Positions 5,286-12,859 of a DNA stretch of 13,064 bases are shown here, one piece after another. Every line of letters begins with the position of its first letter. Position 1 is the first letter of the stretch. The translations under genes were made by a program, and so were the position numbers. The notes beneath the pieces are model-generated. The model ran no database searches. It saw only the letters and a program-made list of their open reading frames with translations, and was not told the origin of the DNA. The DNA comes from Erysipelotrichaceae bacterium (lineage in GTDB: Bacteria > Bacillota_I > Bacilli_A > Erysipelotrichales > Erysipelotrichaceae): contig JAILBD010000107.1 of NCBI GenBank assembly GCA_024681275.1, positions 1 to 13,064 of the forward strand, given 5' to 3'.

Positions 5286-6755
5286 TTAAACGTATTCTCT
5301 GTTTTTGATGTCCTTCCTGACTCTGAGCAGTGCCTTGAACACGACCATGATCTCCATGCGCCCCAGGAACATGCCGATCATCGCTGTCCACAGGATCAGC
5401 TTCGGTGCATCGTAGGAAGTGATGCCGACCGAAAGGCCGACCGTCGAAATGGCGGAAGAGAATTCAAACATCGAATCCTGCAGGGAATTGCCATAGAGCG
5501 TGAAGATGAAGGAACCCGCAAAGAAAAGCAGGATATAGAAGAGGATGTAGCTGGATGTCGATTTGACTTCATCGTCTGTCAGCTCGTACTTGTCACCGAA
5601 ACGGTAGATGCGGTGCGTCGTGATGACGTTGGAATTCAGGATCGACTCCTTGATCTGGTAATAGATGCCCTTCAGGACGACGATGACGCGGTACTGTTTG
5701 ATACCGCCGCCGGTCGACTCCTGATCTCCTCCCACCAGCATCATCAGGATCATCGCGGTGACAAAACCCGGAGGCAATATGGACAGATCCTTGACCGAGA
5801 TGAAACCGGTCGTCGTGATACAGGTGACGAACTGGAACAGGGAGACCCTGAGACTCTCCAGGAAACTGCCACAGTAGGAAGAATCCAGCAGGTTCATCGT
5901 CATGATGGTGCCGAATATCGCCAGCAGGGCGAAGAAAAACTTCGTCTCGCAGTGTTTGAAATACCGTTTGAACTTTCCTGTAAAGATGGACAGATGCAGC
6001 ATGAAGTTGGTCTGCCCCAGTATCATCAGAAAGATCGTGACGATCTCGATCGGCAGGGAATGATAGCCGTAGATGCTTTCACCGATGACCGAGAAACCTC
6101 CCGTCGACAAAGCCGCGACCGCCGTATTGATCGCATCGAACACCGGCATGCCAAAAGCGATGTAAGCCAGGGCTCCGACCACGATGTACACGGAATAGAA
6201 AGAAAGGATCAGTCTGGCAGACTTGGCCAGGTTGGGCATGAGCCTGTCGTTGTGACCTTCCGCATTATAGAGATTGAGACCATACGTATCGGAAAAAGCC
6301 GAAGTGATGATCAGAACGAAACCGACACCGCCGACAAACAATGTGATCGAACGGAAGACCAGGAAGATGTGCGGCGTATGATCGACATCCACGACGGAAA
6401 GCCCCGTCGTCGAATAGCCACTCGTCATCTCAAAACAGGCCTGTGTGAAGTTGTAGTCTCCCTTCAGCATCCATGGCACGGTCGAGATACCGATCGCCAG
6501 GATCCAGATCGCGATCAGCAGCAGGGAATCGTAGTTCTTCTCCAGATTGATGATCTGTGTGTCCTTCAGATAGTGACGGGTCGCAAGACCCAGCAGTATC
6601 GTCACGATGCCCGGTACCAGGAAACACCAGGCGTATGTGATCTCTTCCGGATAGAAAGGAAGGACGAGCAGAGGCAGCAGCTGTATCAGTCCGATCATCA
6701 TGATGAAGATCGAAAGATAGAAAAACACCAGCCGATAATAGTTCTTCTTCATCAT
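5286..6755 (-). CDS. trkH: Trk/Ktr-type potassium uptake channel subunit
   Basis: This 489-aa membrane protein is the K+-translocating subunit of a TrkH/KtrB system. It has around ten hydrophobic segments plus four pore loops, as in the 4x(M1-P-M2) family. The filter sequences are STTGLS (115-120), STGGFS (217-222), TTTGFI (314-319) and STVGLS (437-442). The gating loop motif appears as GGDQESTGGGIK (342-353). There is no signal peptide; the N-terminus is short and basic. Its ATG overlaps the stop of the preceding RCK gene as ATGA, indicating translational coupling. RCK subunits encoded upstream would form the cytoplasmic ring that gates it. A terminator follows the stop codon directly. Na+-coupled versus pure K+ transport cannot be told from sequence. 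Length and motifs are normal for the family. Confidence 0.95.
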   Translation of the reverse strand: MMKKNYYRLVFFYLSIFIMMIGLIQLLPLLVLPFYPEEITYAWCFLVPGIVTILLGLATRHYLKDTQIINLEKNYDSLLLIAIWILAIGISTVPWMLKGDYNFTQACFEMTSGYSTTGLSVVDVDHTPHIFLVFRSITLFVGGVGFVLIITSAFSDTYGLNLYNAEGHNDRLMPNLAKSARLILSFYSVYIVVGALAYIAFGMPVFDAINTAVAALSTGGFSVIGESIYGYHSLPIEIVTIFLMILGQTNFMLHLSIFTGKFKRYFKHCETKFFFALLAIFGTIMTMNLLDSSYCGSFLESLRVSLFQFVTCITTTGFISVKDLSILPPGFVTAMILMMLVGGDQESTGGGIKQYRVIVVLKGIYYQIKESILNSNVITTHRIYRFGDKYELTDDEVKSTSSYILFYILLFFAGSFIFTLYGNSLQDSMFEFSSAISTVGLSVGITSYDAPKLILWTAMIGMFLGRMEIMVVFKALLRVRKDIKNREYV

Positions 6756-7411
6756 TTCTTCCTCTCAAAGAAATTGACGATCTCTTCCTTGCAGTCTATA
6801 GCCGTGACGATCAGGACCTTGTCATTGACCATGAACTGTGTCTGGCCATTCGGTATGATCGCCTTGCCATCCCTGATGACTGAAGAGACCGTCGCCTTGT
6901 TGGCGATATCGATCTCCTGCAGGGTCTTTCCGGCGACCGCCATATCCTCATCGACGCGAAGCTCAAGGATGAAGATCTTTTCATCTTCCAGTGAAAGGGC
7001 GTTGACCATGTTCTCGATCGAACTCATGTTTCTGATCTGTTCGCCCAGCAGATAGGTGGAAGATACGACCATATCGATGCCGAGATCCTTGAAGATCTTG
7101 ACGTTCTTCGGGTTGGCGACTCTGGCGATGCAGCGCCTGATATTGAGCTGCTTGGCCGTCTTGCAGGCGACATAGTTCTTGTAGTCGTCGCCGGACAAGG
7201 CGATGAAAAGATCGCTGTTCTCCGCACCGGCCTCACGCATGTCGTTGGCTCTCGTGCACCTGCCGCGGACGACAGGGATGTCATTGTTGATCGAAAGATA
7301 ATGGCAGGCATCTTCATCCTCGTTGATCACGACGAGGTCGTTCTGCTTGTTGTTGAAAAGTCTGATGATATAATCGGCGCCATTGACGCCGTCTGCGATC
7401 GTGATCTTCAT
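6752..7411 (-). CDS. trkA: Trk system RCK subunit, RCK_N plus RCK_C, with degraded glycine motif
   Basis: This 219-aa cytoplasmic regulator has an RCK_N Rossmann fold (about 1-135) and an RCK_C ligand-binding domain (about 143-217, from KIFILELRVDEDMAVAGKTL onward). It should assemble beneath TrkH and gate it in response to nucleotides. The usual GxGxxG loop after the first strand is missing: the start reads MKITIADGVNGADYI. The acidic end of strand 2 (VVINED, 27-32) is kept. Nucleotide binding is therefore probably changed or lost, and the partner encoded just upstream keeps the motif. It overlaps both neighbours by 4 nt (ATGA), so the three genes are translated in series. The pair together resembles a split version of two-RCK TrkA. 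The family is clear; the division of labour is inferred. Confidence 0.92.
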   Translation of the reverse strand: MKITIADGVNGADYIIRLFNNKQNDLVVINEDEDACHYLSINNDIPVVRGRCTRANDMREAGAENSDLFIALSGDDYKNYVACKTAKQLNIRRCIARVANPKNVKIFKDLGIDMVVSSTYLLGEQIRNMSSIENMVNALSLEDEKIFILELRVDEDMAVAGKTLQEIDIANKATVSSVIRDGKAIIPNGQTQFMVNDKVLIVTAIDCKEEIVNFFERKK

Positions 7412-7812
7412 TCCTTCACCTCTTTTGCTTTCGCATTCTCAAAGAAATCCAGAGAAAGGTCGAACGGACAGATGCAGGTGACCCGCTCATCGACCAGGAC
7501 CCGCCTGCGCGAATCCTTCAGTTTGATGTAGATCTCCTTGACGTTGTACATGCGGCAGCATACGTCCGCTAAAAAGATATTGACGTTATCATCATCGGTC
7601 ACAGCGATGAACCTGTCTGCCCGGCGGATGCCGATCTTCTCCAGAAATTCCAGATCAGTCGCATCACCGGCCTCGACGAAACCGCTGTAGTCCTGCAGCT
7701 TGGAAAACTTGTTCTTGTTTTTATCGACGATCAGAACATTGGACTCTTTGTTCAATGAACGGGCGATCGTACCGCCCAACCTGCCTGCCCCGATTACTAT
7801 CGTGTTGTTCAT
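7408..7812 (-). CDS. Trk system RCK_N-only nucleotide-binding subunit
   Basis: This 134-aa protein is an RCK_N domain alone. The dinucleotide loop GAGRLG (8-13) is intact, Asp30 ends strand 2 (VLIVD), and GDATD (49-53) follows as in TrkA/KtrA proteins. There is no RCK_C domain; the chain ends in a short charged tail. The start at 7812 is preferred over an upstream GTG at 7845 because AAGGAGAG lies just before this ATG and the Rossmann strand begins here as MNNTIVIGAG. It is the first gene of the trk operon, preceded by an AT-rich promoter region, and overlaps the next gene as ATGA. It probably binds NAD(H) or ATP/ADP and forms a mixed ring with the following RCK subunit. The missing RCK_C is unusual, but the intact start, stop and overlap show it is not a frameshift relic. 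Confidence 0.88.
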   Translation of the reverse strand: MNNTIVIGAGRLGGTIARSLNKESNVLIVDKNKNKFSKLQDYSGFVEAGDATDLEFLEKIGIRRADRFIAVTDDDNVNIFLADVCCRMYNVKEIYIKLKDSRRRVLVDERVTCICPFDLSLDFFENAKAKEVKE

Positions 7813-7884
7813 ATAGCTCTCCTTGAAGTAAAAAGGATCTTTCACCCGCCTTTGATACGGACATCTCTTTTTACAAATTAATAT

Positions 7885-7913
7885 TATATATACTCAGATA
7901 TCAAATAGTCCAA
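7885..7913 (-). promoter_or_regulatory. Candidate promoter of the trk operon
   Basis: On the minus strand TTGGAC (7913-7908) is followed after 17 nt by TATATA (7890-7885), with TATAAT overlapping at 7888-7883. It lies just after the DUF349 terminator and about 75 bp before the first RCK gene. The -35 is poor, so the exact hexamers are uncertain, but the AT-rich block is the only promoter-like stretch in the gap. Confidence 0.5.
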
Positions 7914-7924
7914 TCATAAGGACG

Positions 7925-7949
7925 AAAAAAGGGCTTTGCACAAGCCCTT
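7925..7949 (-). terminator. Rho-independent terminator of the DUF349 gene
   Basis: A perfect 8-bp stem (7929-7936 with 7942-7949) with a 5-nt loop is followed by TTTTTT on the minus strand. It lies about 25 bp after the DUF349 stop codon. Confidence 0.9.
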
Positions 7950-7972
7950 CAGATCATATCGTTTTTCCTGGA

Positions 7973-8863
7973 TTATTTGTAGTATCTCATGTTCTCGAAA
8001 TACTTGTTGACGATACCGTTGAATTCTTCCCAGAGTTCATTCTCGTGTTCTCTGCCGGCATTGCCGACCTCTTTCCACTTCGCTCTGAGCTCCTTGATGG
8101 AATCAACTTCCTCATCGGTGAATTCGCTTCTTGCGAGGAAGATCTTAGCCTGTGCGATCAGCTCTTTTTTCGCTTCGACTCTCTTGGCGTAAGTTTCTTT
8201 CATCTCATCGTAGTAAGCATCTCTTCTGGCGAAGAATGCCTTTCTCTCAGTCAGGAACTGCTGCCAGAGATCATCATCATCTCTGCGGCCTGCGCTACCG
8301 ACTTTCTTCCATTCTTCCATCAGCTCATTGGATCTGTTGCCGGCTTCCTTGATGTTCTCGATACCGGCGATCTCCTTGGCCTTGGCGATGAGTTCTTCCT
8401 TCAGAGCCTTGTTGGCAGAGAAAGTCTCTTTCAGGTTTGCGAAATACTCGTTCTTCTTCTCAAAAAATTCACTTCTGACCGCTGCGAATTCATTCCACAG
8501 TTCGTCATCTCTCTCTTTATTGATACGACCGGCATGTTTCCAGTCTTCGAGCAACTGTTTCATCTGCTCTGTGCCCTTCTTGAAGTTGTTCTTGGCAAGG
8601 ATCTCTTTCGCCTGCTCGATGAGCTGAGTCTTTCTCTCTTCCGTGTTGATGTAAACATCACCGGCTTTCTCAGAAAGCTCATCCATCATCTTGTTGAACT
8701 TTTCGCTCAACTCAAGATCAGAAAAAGATTCCTCTTCTTCTCTGACGCGAGGCCACCTTCTCTTGAGGTCCTTCGCCTTCAAAAATGCTTCTGCAGCATT
8801 TTCTTCACCAAGCAATTCTTCCATCTTGGCAATCAACTGTTCTCTAATGTCGTTCTTTTCCAT
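7973..8863 (-). CDS. DUF349 repeat protein, function unknown
   Basis: This 296-aa, highly charged, helical protein is built of three DUF349 repeats of about 75 residues at roughly 77-147, 154-224 and 232-294. Each has two tryptophans exactly 15 residues apart (W108/W123, W185/W200, W263/W278) in the pattern W-K-x-x-G, then an acidic stretch, then L-W. The first 70 residues hold a degenerate partial repeat around Trp37. There is no signal peptide or membrane segment, so it should be cytoplasmic and rod-like or coiled-coil. DUF349 proteins have no settled molecular function that I can cite. The ATG at 8863 has AGGTGG 7 nt upstream. It forms a single-gene unit with promoter 8891-8920 and terminator 7925-7949. 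Gene boundaries are firm; no function is claimed. Confidence 0.9.
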   Translation of the reverse strand: MEKNDIREQLIAKMEELLGEENAAEAFLKAKDLKRRWPRVREEEESFSDLELSEKFNKMMDELSEKAGDVYINTEERKTQLIEQAKEILAKNNFKKGTEQMKQLLEDWKHAGRINKERDDELWNEFAAVRSEFFEKKNEYFANLKETFSANKALKEELIAKAKEIAGIENIKEAGNRSNELMEEWKKVGSAGRRDDDDLWQQFLTERKAFFARRDAYYDEMKETYAKRVEAKKELIAQAKIFLARSEFTDEEVDSIKELRAKWKEVGNAGREHENELWEEFNGIVNKYFENMRYYK

Positions 8864-8890
8864 TTACTAGCCACCTACCCACTGAATTTT

Positions 8891-8920
8891 ATTGTAACAT
8901 TTTTTTCATAAAACAGCCAA
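8891..8920 (-). promoter_or_regulatory. Candidate promoter of the DUF349 gene
   Basis: The minus strand has a -35-like TTGGCT (8920-8915) and a -10-like TACAAT (8896-8891) with an 18-nt spacer, about 28 bp before the start codon. It begins within 6 bp of the stop codon of the EAL-protein gene upstream. No terminator is visible between the two, so some readthrough is likely. Confidence 0.55.
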
Positions 8921-8925
8921 CAAAT

Positions 8926-10626
8926 CTAAAAGCTCGCTTCAGACCCGGCGGTTGCTTTACTATGTAAGGATAACACATTCAGCTTCTCATTTAAAAATTT
9001 TTCGAATTCTTTTGCACAGACGGGCTTTGAAAAATAGTAACCCTGGATGACATCGCAGCCCAGTTTTTTCAAAACGAGATACTGTTCCTCATCCTCCACG
9101 CCCTCCGCGACCGTCAGCACATTCAGGTAACGGGCGATCTCGATGATGATCTCGATCATCCTGGTATCCCGCTTCCCGCTGAACGCTTCCTTCACGAAAC
9201 GCATGTCGATCTTCAAAGCATCCACCGGCAGTCTGCTGATCATATTCAGCGAAGACTGGGCCGTTCCGAAATCATCCATCTCGATCATGAAACCCAGCCT
9301 GCGCAAGGCACAGACCTGATCTATGACATAGTCCGGATCCTCCCCGTAAGCCGACTCTGTGATCTCCAGCAGAAGCTCGCATTGCCATGCCCCGCCTTCC
9401 TGCATCATCCGCGTCAGCTCATCGATCAGCAACGGATCATAAAGGTCGGCCTTCGTCACATTGACCGAGACCGGGACCGTGATCTTCAGTTCATCCCGCC
9501 ATATCTTCAGCTGTTTCAGGACCTTTCGCCAGACATAGAGATCCAGTTTCCGGATCGACCCGTTCTTTTCAAACAAGGGAATGAAGATCTGCGGTGAGAT
9601 CAGGCCAAACTCGGGATGCCGCCAACGAAGCAGGGCTTCCGCGGAAGTCAGGAACGGCTCAGGACCCGCCACATTGAACTTGGGCTGATACCAGACCTCA
9701 AACTCTCCGGTTTCCAGTGCCCGATCAAAGTCATCGCAGAGGCGCTGGGCATGGAGCTCCTTTTCCAGCATCTTCCTGTCATAGTATGCGCAGTTTCGAT
9801 CGGGCAGATCTCTGGCGATCTTGACCGCCTGCATCGCCCTGTCAAACTTCGTCCCAAAATCGATATCATCATCACAGATGCCAAGGCAGACTCTGATCCT
9901 TCCCCGCTTAAAAAACAGTCCGCCGTTCAGCTCCTCCAGGATCTCTTCATAGCTTTCATAAGGAAAAGACACGACCAGGAAGTGTCCGCCCCTTCTGGCC
10001 ATCATGGCACCGCTGCCCGCAAAGATCATCTTCAGCCTTTCTGCCATCTCTTTGATCACCTGATCGCCATATGCTCTTCCAAATCTCTCATTGATCAGAT
10101 GGAGCCGGTCGATATCAAAGACCAGGGCATCCATCTTTCTGCCCGGATATAGCTGGCCGATCTTCTGAATACAGCTGAAAAAGAAAGATGGATCCGGCAG
10201 CCCCGTCAAAGGATCCTTCTTCATCTCCAAAAGGATCCTCCTGTCCTCCCGTCTTGCGATCGCCCTCTCTACCCTTTTCAGCACAGCCTCCTTGGAAAGA
10301 AAAGGCTTCAGCAAAAAATCATCAGCACCGGCACATAAGGTGATCGCTTCATCCGCTCTATCCGCCGAACTCACGATCAGCGCGCTATCCTCCCGTTCTT
10401 CCTTTCGCAAAGACAGGTCTTTCATCGCACAGATGAACGCAGAGAGGGACATGCCTTCCTGCTTCATCAGGGTCTGCAGTTCTTCACGATCCTTTGCGCT
10501 GTAAACCTCATAGCTTTCTTCCAGCGCACGCAAAAGAAAAAGCCTGTCATCGGGATCCGCATCGATGATCAGGATCTTTTTTTTCTTATGATCTTTGATC
10601 TCAGTTTCCTGCATCCGCAAGACCAT
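8926..10626 (-). CDS. Receiver-GGDEF-EAL protein, probable c-di-GMP phosphodiesterase with degenerate receiver and GGDEF
   Basis: This 566-aa cytoplasmic protein has a receiver fold (about 16-125), a GGDEF domain (about 138-285) and an EAL domain (about 300-545). In the receiver, acidic residues Asp22/Asp24 and Lys107 (LLKPF) remain, but the phospho-acceptor position falls at Cys66/Ala67 in AFICAMKDL, so it is probably not phosphorylated. The GGDEF motif is GGHFL (213-217), so no cyclase activity is expected, although FDID (170-173) persists. The EAL domain keeps the catalytic set: Glu330 (EALLR), Asn389, Glu421 (LEITES), Asp451-Asp452 (DDFG), Lys472, Glu509 (AEGVE) and Gln528 (QGYYF), so c-di-GMP hydrolysis is likely. 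The start is uncertain: ATG at 10626 is used because longer forms overlap the MFS gene, but no good Shine-Dalgarno precedes it or the ATG at 10614. It lies 77 bp after the MFS gene, probably in one operon. No clear terminator follows it. Confidence 0.88.
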   Translation of the reverse strand: MVLRMQETEIKDHKKKKILIIDADPDDRLFLLRALEESYEVYSAKDREELQTLMKQEGMSLSAFICAMKDLSLRKEEREDSALIVSSADRADEAITLCAGADDFLLKPFLSKEAVLKRVERAIARREDRRILLEMKKDPLTGLPDPSFFFSCIQKIGQLYPGRKMDALVFDIDRLHLINERFGRAYGDQVIKEMAERLKMIFAGSGAMMARRGGHFLVVSFPYESYEEILEELNGGLFFKRGRIRVCLGICDDDIDFGTKFDRAMQAVKIARDLPDRNCAYYDRKMLEKELHAQRLCDDFDRALETGEFEVWYQPKFNVAGPEPFLTSAEALLRWRHPEFGLISPQIFIPLFEKNGSIRKLDLYVWRKVLKQLKIWRDELKITVPVSVNVTKADLYDPLLIDELTRMMQEGGAWQCELLLEITESAYGEDPDYVIDQVCALRRLGFMIEMDDFGTAQSSLNMISRLPVDALKIDMRFVKEAFSGKRDTRMIEIIIEIARYLNVLTVAEGVEDEEQYLVLKKLGCDVIQGYYFSKPVCAKEFEKFLNEKLNVLSLHSKATAGSEASF

Positions 10627-10703
10627 TCTATTACAGAATGAACGAAGCTGCGTCCTTCTTTTCTTCCTTTTTTCTGCCGCTTCCCACGTGGAAAAGTGGA
10701 AAA

Positions 10704-11867
10704 TTATCTGTCTTTCATGCCCAACAGACAGATGACAGTGCCGATCGCCGAGACCGCAAGACCGACCCACAGGGTCGACGTCACCGAGATCGTGTCATAC
10801 AAGGTACCGGCTATGACACTGGCGAGCACCGCACCCAGATTGGTCATCGTATAGGACAGGGACTGGGCCTTGGCCGAATCAGAGAACTTCACTCTAGAAT
10901 CGACATAGGGGACGATCGCCGAAGAGTAGATCGCAAAAGACGGCGCCTGGAAAAGGAAGGAAGCCAACAGGCTTGCCGTGTTTTTCGACAGCGCAAAAGA
11001 CAGTTCCTTCACCGTGAAAGCGATGAAAGCGATCTTCAGCATCCTGCCCTGATCCTTCTTTCCGAATAGTCTGTCATAGAGGAACATCACCGGCAGCTCC
11101 ATGAGAGCCATGAAGCTGTTGAGCAGACCGCTCATACCCGCATCTCCTCCGACGTTCCTGACGATGTTGATCAGGAAATTCGTGATGACGTTGTGCGAGA
11201 AGAAGAGGATCGCCGTTCCAAACAACATGATGGTCAGACGCGGATTCTCCCTGATGAAACGAAGCATCGAGGCATTCTCTTCGCCCTTTCTTTCAAACGC
11301 TGTTTCCGTAAGATCATTCCTGATCCTGAAAAAGGAAATGGCCTGATAGGCGATCAGCAGCAGCGAGATGAGCGGGATGATCCGGATCGAAGTCTTCTCC
11401 ACAAGGACGCCCGTCAATGCCGAGATCACGACAAAAGAGAGTGAACCGATCCCCCTGGCCAATGAATAATTCAGGTGAGCTCCCTGGTGATTGAGGTCTG
11501 CATAGATCTTTAAGACCAGCGTGTTGAAAGAGGAACAGAAAGCCATAAAGACAGCGAAAACGACCGCCCCGATGACTCTTTCCTCTCCCTTCACCAGCAA
11601 GATCAGACAGGATAGAGCCTGTATCCCCAGAAGATAAGGAGCCAGGCGCATGGCCGACCACCTCTCATCGCTGTCCATCTTCCCGGCCAGCCAAGGCCCT
11701 ATGAACATGCCTGAGAGATTGCTCAAAGCACTCAGGATGCCTAACTGCGTATTGGAAAGTCCGATGCCCTGCAGATAGATCGTCGCAAAAGAGATGGCGA
11801 CACAAAAGGTCATCCAGTAGGAAGACTGTATCAGCGCGTAATGAAATGTGTATCTTCTTTCTTTCAT
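10704..11867 (-). CDS. Major facilitator superfamily permease (MFS_1-like/PPP-type), substrate unknown
   Basis: This 387-aa integral membrane protein has about twelve hydrophobic segments and a short cytoplasmic N-terminus. The segment GIGLSNTQLGILSALSNLSG followed by GPWLAGKMD is the conserved loop 2-3 region of MFS proteins, and NYSLARGIGSLSFV resembles the central signature of HcaT/LacY-like permeases. The start at 11867 is taken because GGAG lies 5 nt before this ATG and the protein then begins MKERRYTFHYALIQSSYW, as in this family; the reading frame stays open 75 nt upstream, but that part would run across the terminator of the oppF gene. The EAL protein gene lies 77 bp downstream. There is a TAAAAT box near the start but no convincing -35. 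Substrate cannot be inferred; related permeases carry sugars, nucleosides or aromatic acids, or export drugs. Confidence 0.88.
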   Translation of the reverse strand: MKERRYTFHYALIQSSYWMTFCVAISFATIYLQGIGLSNTQLGILSALSNLSGMFIGPWLAGKMDSDERWSAMRLAPYLLGIQALSCLILLVKGEERVIGAVVFAVFMAFCSSFNTLVLKIYADLNHQGAHLNYSLARGIGSLSFVVISALTGVLVEKTSIRIIPLISLLLIAYQAISFFRIRNDLTETAFERKGEENASMLRFIRENPRLTIMLFGTAILFFSHNVITNFLINIVRNVGGDAGMSGLLNSFMALMELPVMFLYDRLFGKKDQGRMLKIAFIAFTVKELSFALSKNTASLLASFLFQAPSFAIYSSAIVPYVDSRVKFSDSAKAQSLSYTMTNLGAVLASVIAGTLYDTISVTSTLWVGLAVSAIGTVICLLGMKDR

Positions 11868-11890
11868 GCAACTCCATTTTATCTCAGGAG

Positions 11891-11917
11891 AAAACAAAAA
11901 GGCAGATGAACTGCCTT
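11891..11917 (-). terminator. Rho-independent terminator of the opp operon
   Basis: A perfect 7-bp stem (11899-11905 with 11911-11917) with a 5-nt loop is followed on the minus strand by a T-rich tail, TTTGTTTT. It begins 9 bp after the oppF stop codon and ends about 24 bp before the MFS start. Confidence 0.85.
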
Positions 11918-11926
11918 CAAAAACGA

Positions 11927-12859
11927 TCATGCCGCCGTCCACTTGGCAAACTCTTCATCCGTCGCCAGGACCCTGTGGGTCTCGCTCAGAGTGTGTTCGT
12001 GACCGGCTTCGTAGTCGACGCCTTCCTCATCCTTGTTGTAAGTGATCGCCTTGCGCTGTTTCTCGACGATCGGATTCGGATGCGGAATGGCCGACAGCAA
12101 TGATTTCGTATACGGATGGATCGGATCCTGGAAGATCTCGTCTGTCGTCCCCGTCTCCACGATGTGTCCCAGATGCATGACACCGATCCTGTCGGAGATG
12201 TACTTGACCATCGACAGGTCGTGGGCGATGAACAAATAAGTCGTGCCCAGTTCATCCTGCAGGTCCTTCATCAGGTTGACGACCTGCGCCTGGATGGAGA
12301 CATCCAGTGCCGAGATGCATTCATCGGCAATGACGAGCTTCGGATTCATGACCAGCGCTCTGGCGATGCCGACACGCTGTCTCTGACCACCCGAAAACTG
12401 ATGCGGGAACCTCGTCGCCTGTTCTCTGGAAAGACCGACCTTGTCCAGGACGTTGTTGACCATCTCATCGACTTCCTGAGCCGACTTGCACAAATGGTGG
12501 ATCTCCAGACCCTCAGCTATGATCTCCTTGACCTTCTTGCGCGGATTAAGACAAGCCATCGGATCCTGGAAGATCATGGCCATATTGGTCCGCAGATAAT
12601 CTCTGTCTTCCTTGCTCAGTTTGCCAGAAATGTCGTGGCCATCAAAGATGATCTTTCCACCAGTCGGATCATAAAGACGGATGATTGCTCTGCCGGTCGT
12701 GGACTTGCCGGAACCGGATTCACCGACCAGACCATAGGTCTCCCCCTCATAGATGTCAAAACTGATCCCATCGACAGCCTTGGTCACCTGTCTGCGGCTG
12801 ACACGGAAATGCTGTTTCAGACCCTCAACATGTAACAATGGTTTTCTTGTTTCAGTCAT
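11927..12859 (-). CDS. oppF: Oligopeptide ABC transporter ATP-binding protein OppF/AmiF-type
   Basis: This 310-aa ATPase is one of the two nucleotide-binding subunits that power oligopeptide import. It carries Walker A GESGSGKST (46-54), Q-loop Gln98, signature FSGGQRQRVGIARAL (155-169), Walker B KLVIADE with catalytic Glu180, and switch His213 (IAHD). The C-terminal segment HPYTKSLLSAIPHPNP (248-263) is the hallmark oligopeptide-family extension, which here is followed by a longer acidic tail. The residue after the Walker B Glu is Cys181 where most relatives have Pro (ECISALD rather than EPISALD); this should not abolish activity. Its ATG overlaps the oppD stop by 8 nt, so the two ATPases are translationally coupled. 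It is the last gene of the opp operon, closed by a terminator. Dipeptide or nickel specificity is possible, but the neighbour's C-terminus favours oligopeptides. Confidence 0.94.
   Translation of the reverse strand: MTETRKPLLHVEGLKQHFRVSRRQVTKAVDGISFDIYEGETYGLVGESGSGKSTTGRAIIRLYDPTGGKIIFDGHDISGKLSKEDRDYLRTNMAMIFQDPMACLNPRKKVKEIIAEGLEIHHLCKSAQEVDEMVNNVLDKVGLSREQATRFPHQFSGGQRQRVGIARALVMNPKLVIADECISALDVSIQAQVVNLMKDLQDELGTTYLFIAHDLSMVKYISDRIGVMHLGHIVETGTTDEIFQDPIHPYTKSLLSAIPHPNPIVEKQRKAITYNKDEEGVDYEAGHEHTLSETHRVLATDEEFAKWTAA

Noticed and set aside
5280..7055. A 591-codon open frame on the plus strand, opposite trkH and part of the second RCK gene
   Set aside because: Its translation is low-complexity and rich in D, R, Q and H, as expected from the complement of ATC/GAT-rich codons. 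The minus strand there encodes clearly recognisable TrkH and RCK proteins.
7813..7845. An upstream GTG start for the RCK_N-only protein
   Set aside because: The ATG at 7812 has AAGGAGAG just upstream and places the first Rossmann strand at the N-terminus, as in the family.
10627..10770. A longer N-terminus for the receiver-GGDEF-EAL protein
   Set aside because: It would overlap the MFS gene by 67 bp, has no resemblance to a domain, and reads through sequence that encodes the MFS C-terminus in another frame.
11868..11942. An upstream start for the MFS permease
   Set aside because: The extra 25 codons run across the opp terminator and the oppF 3' end; the internal ATG has a proper Shine-Dalgarno.
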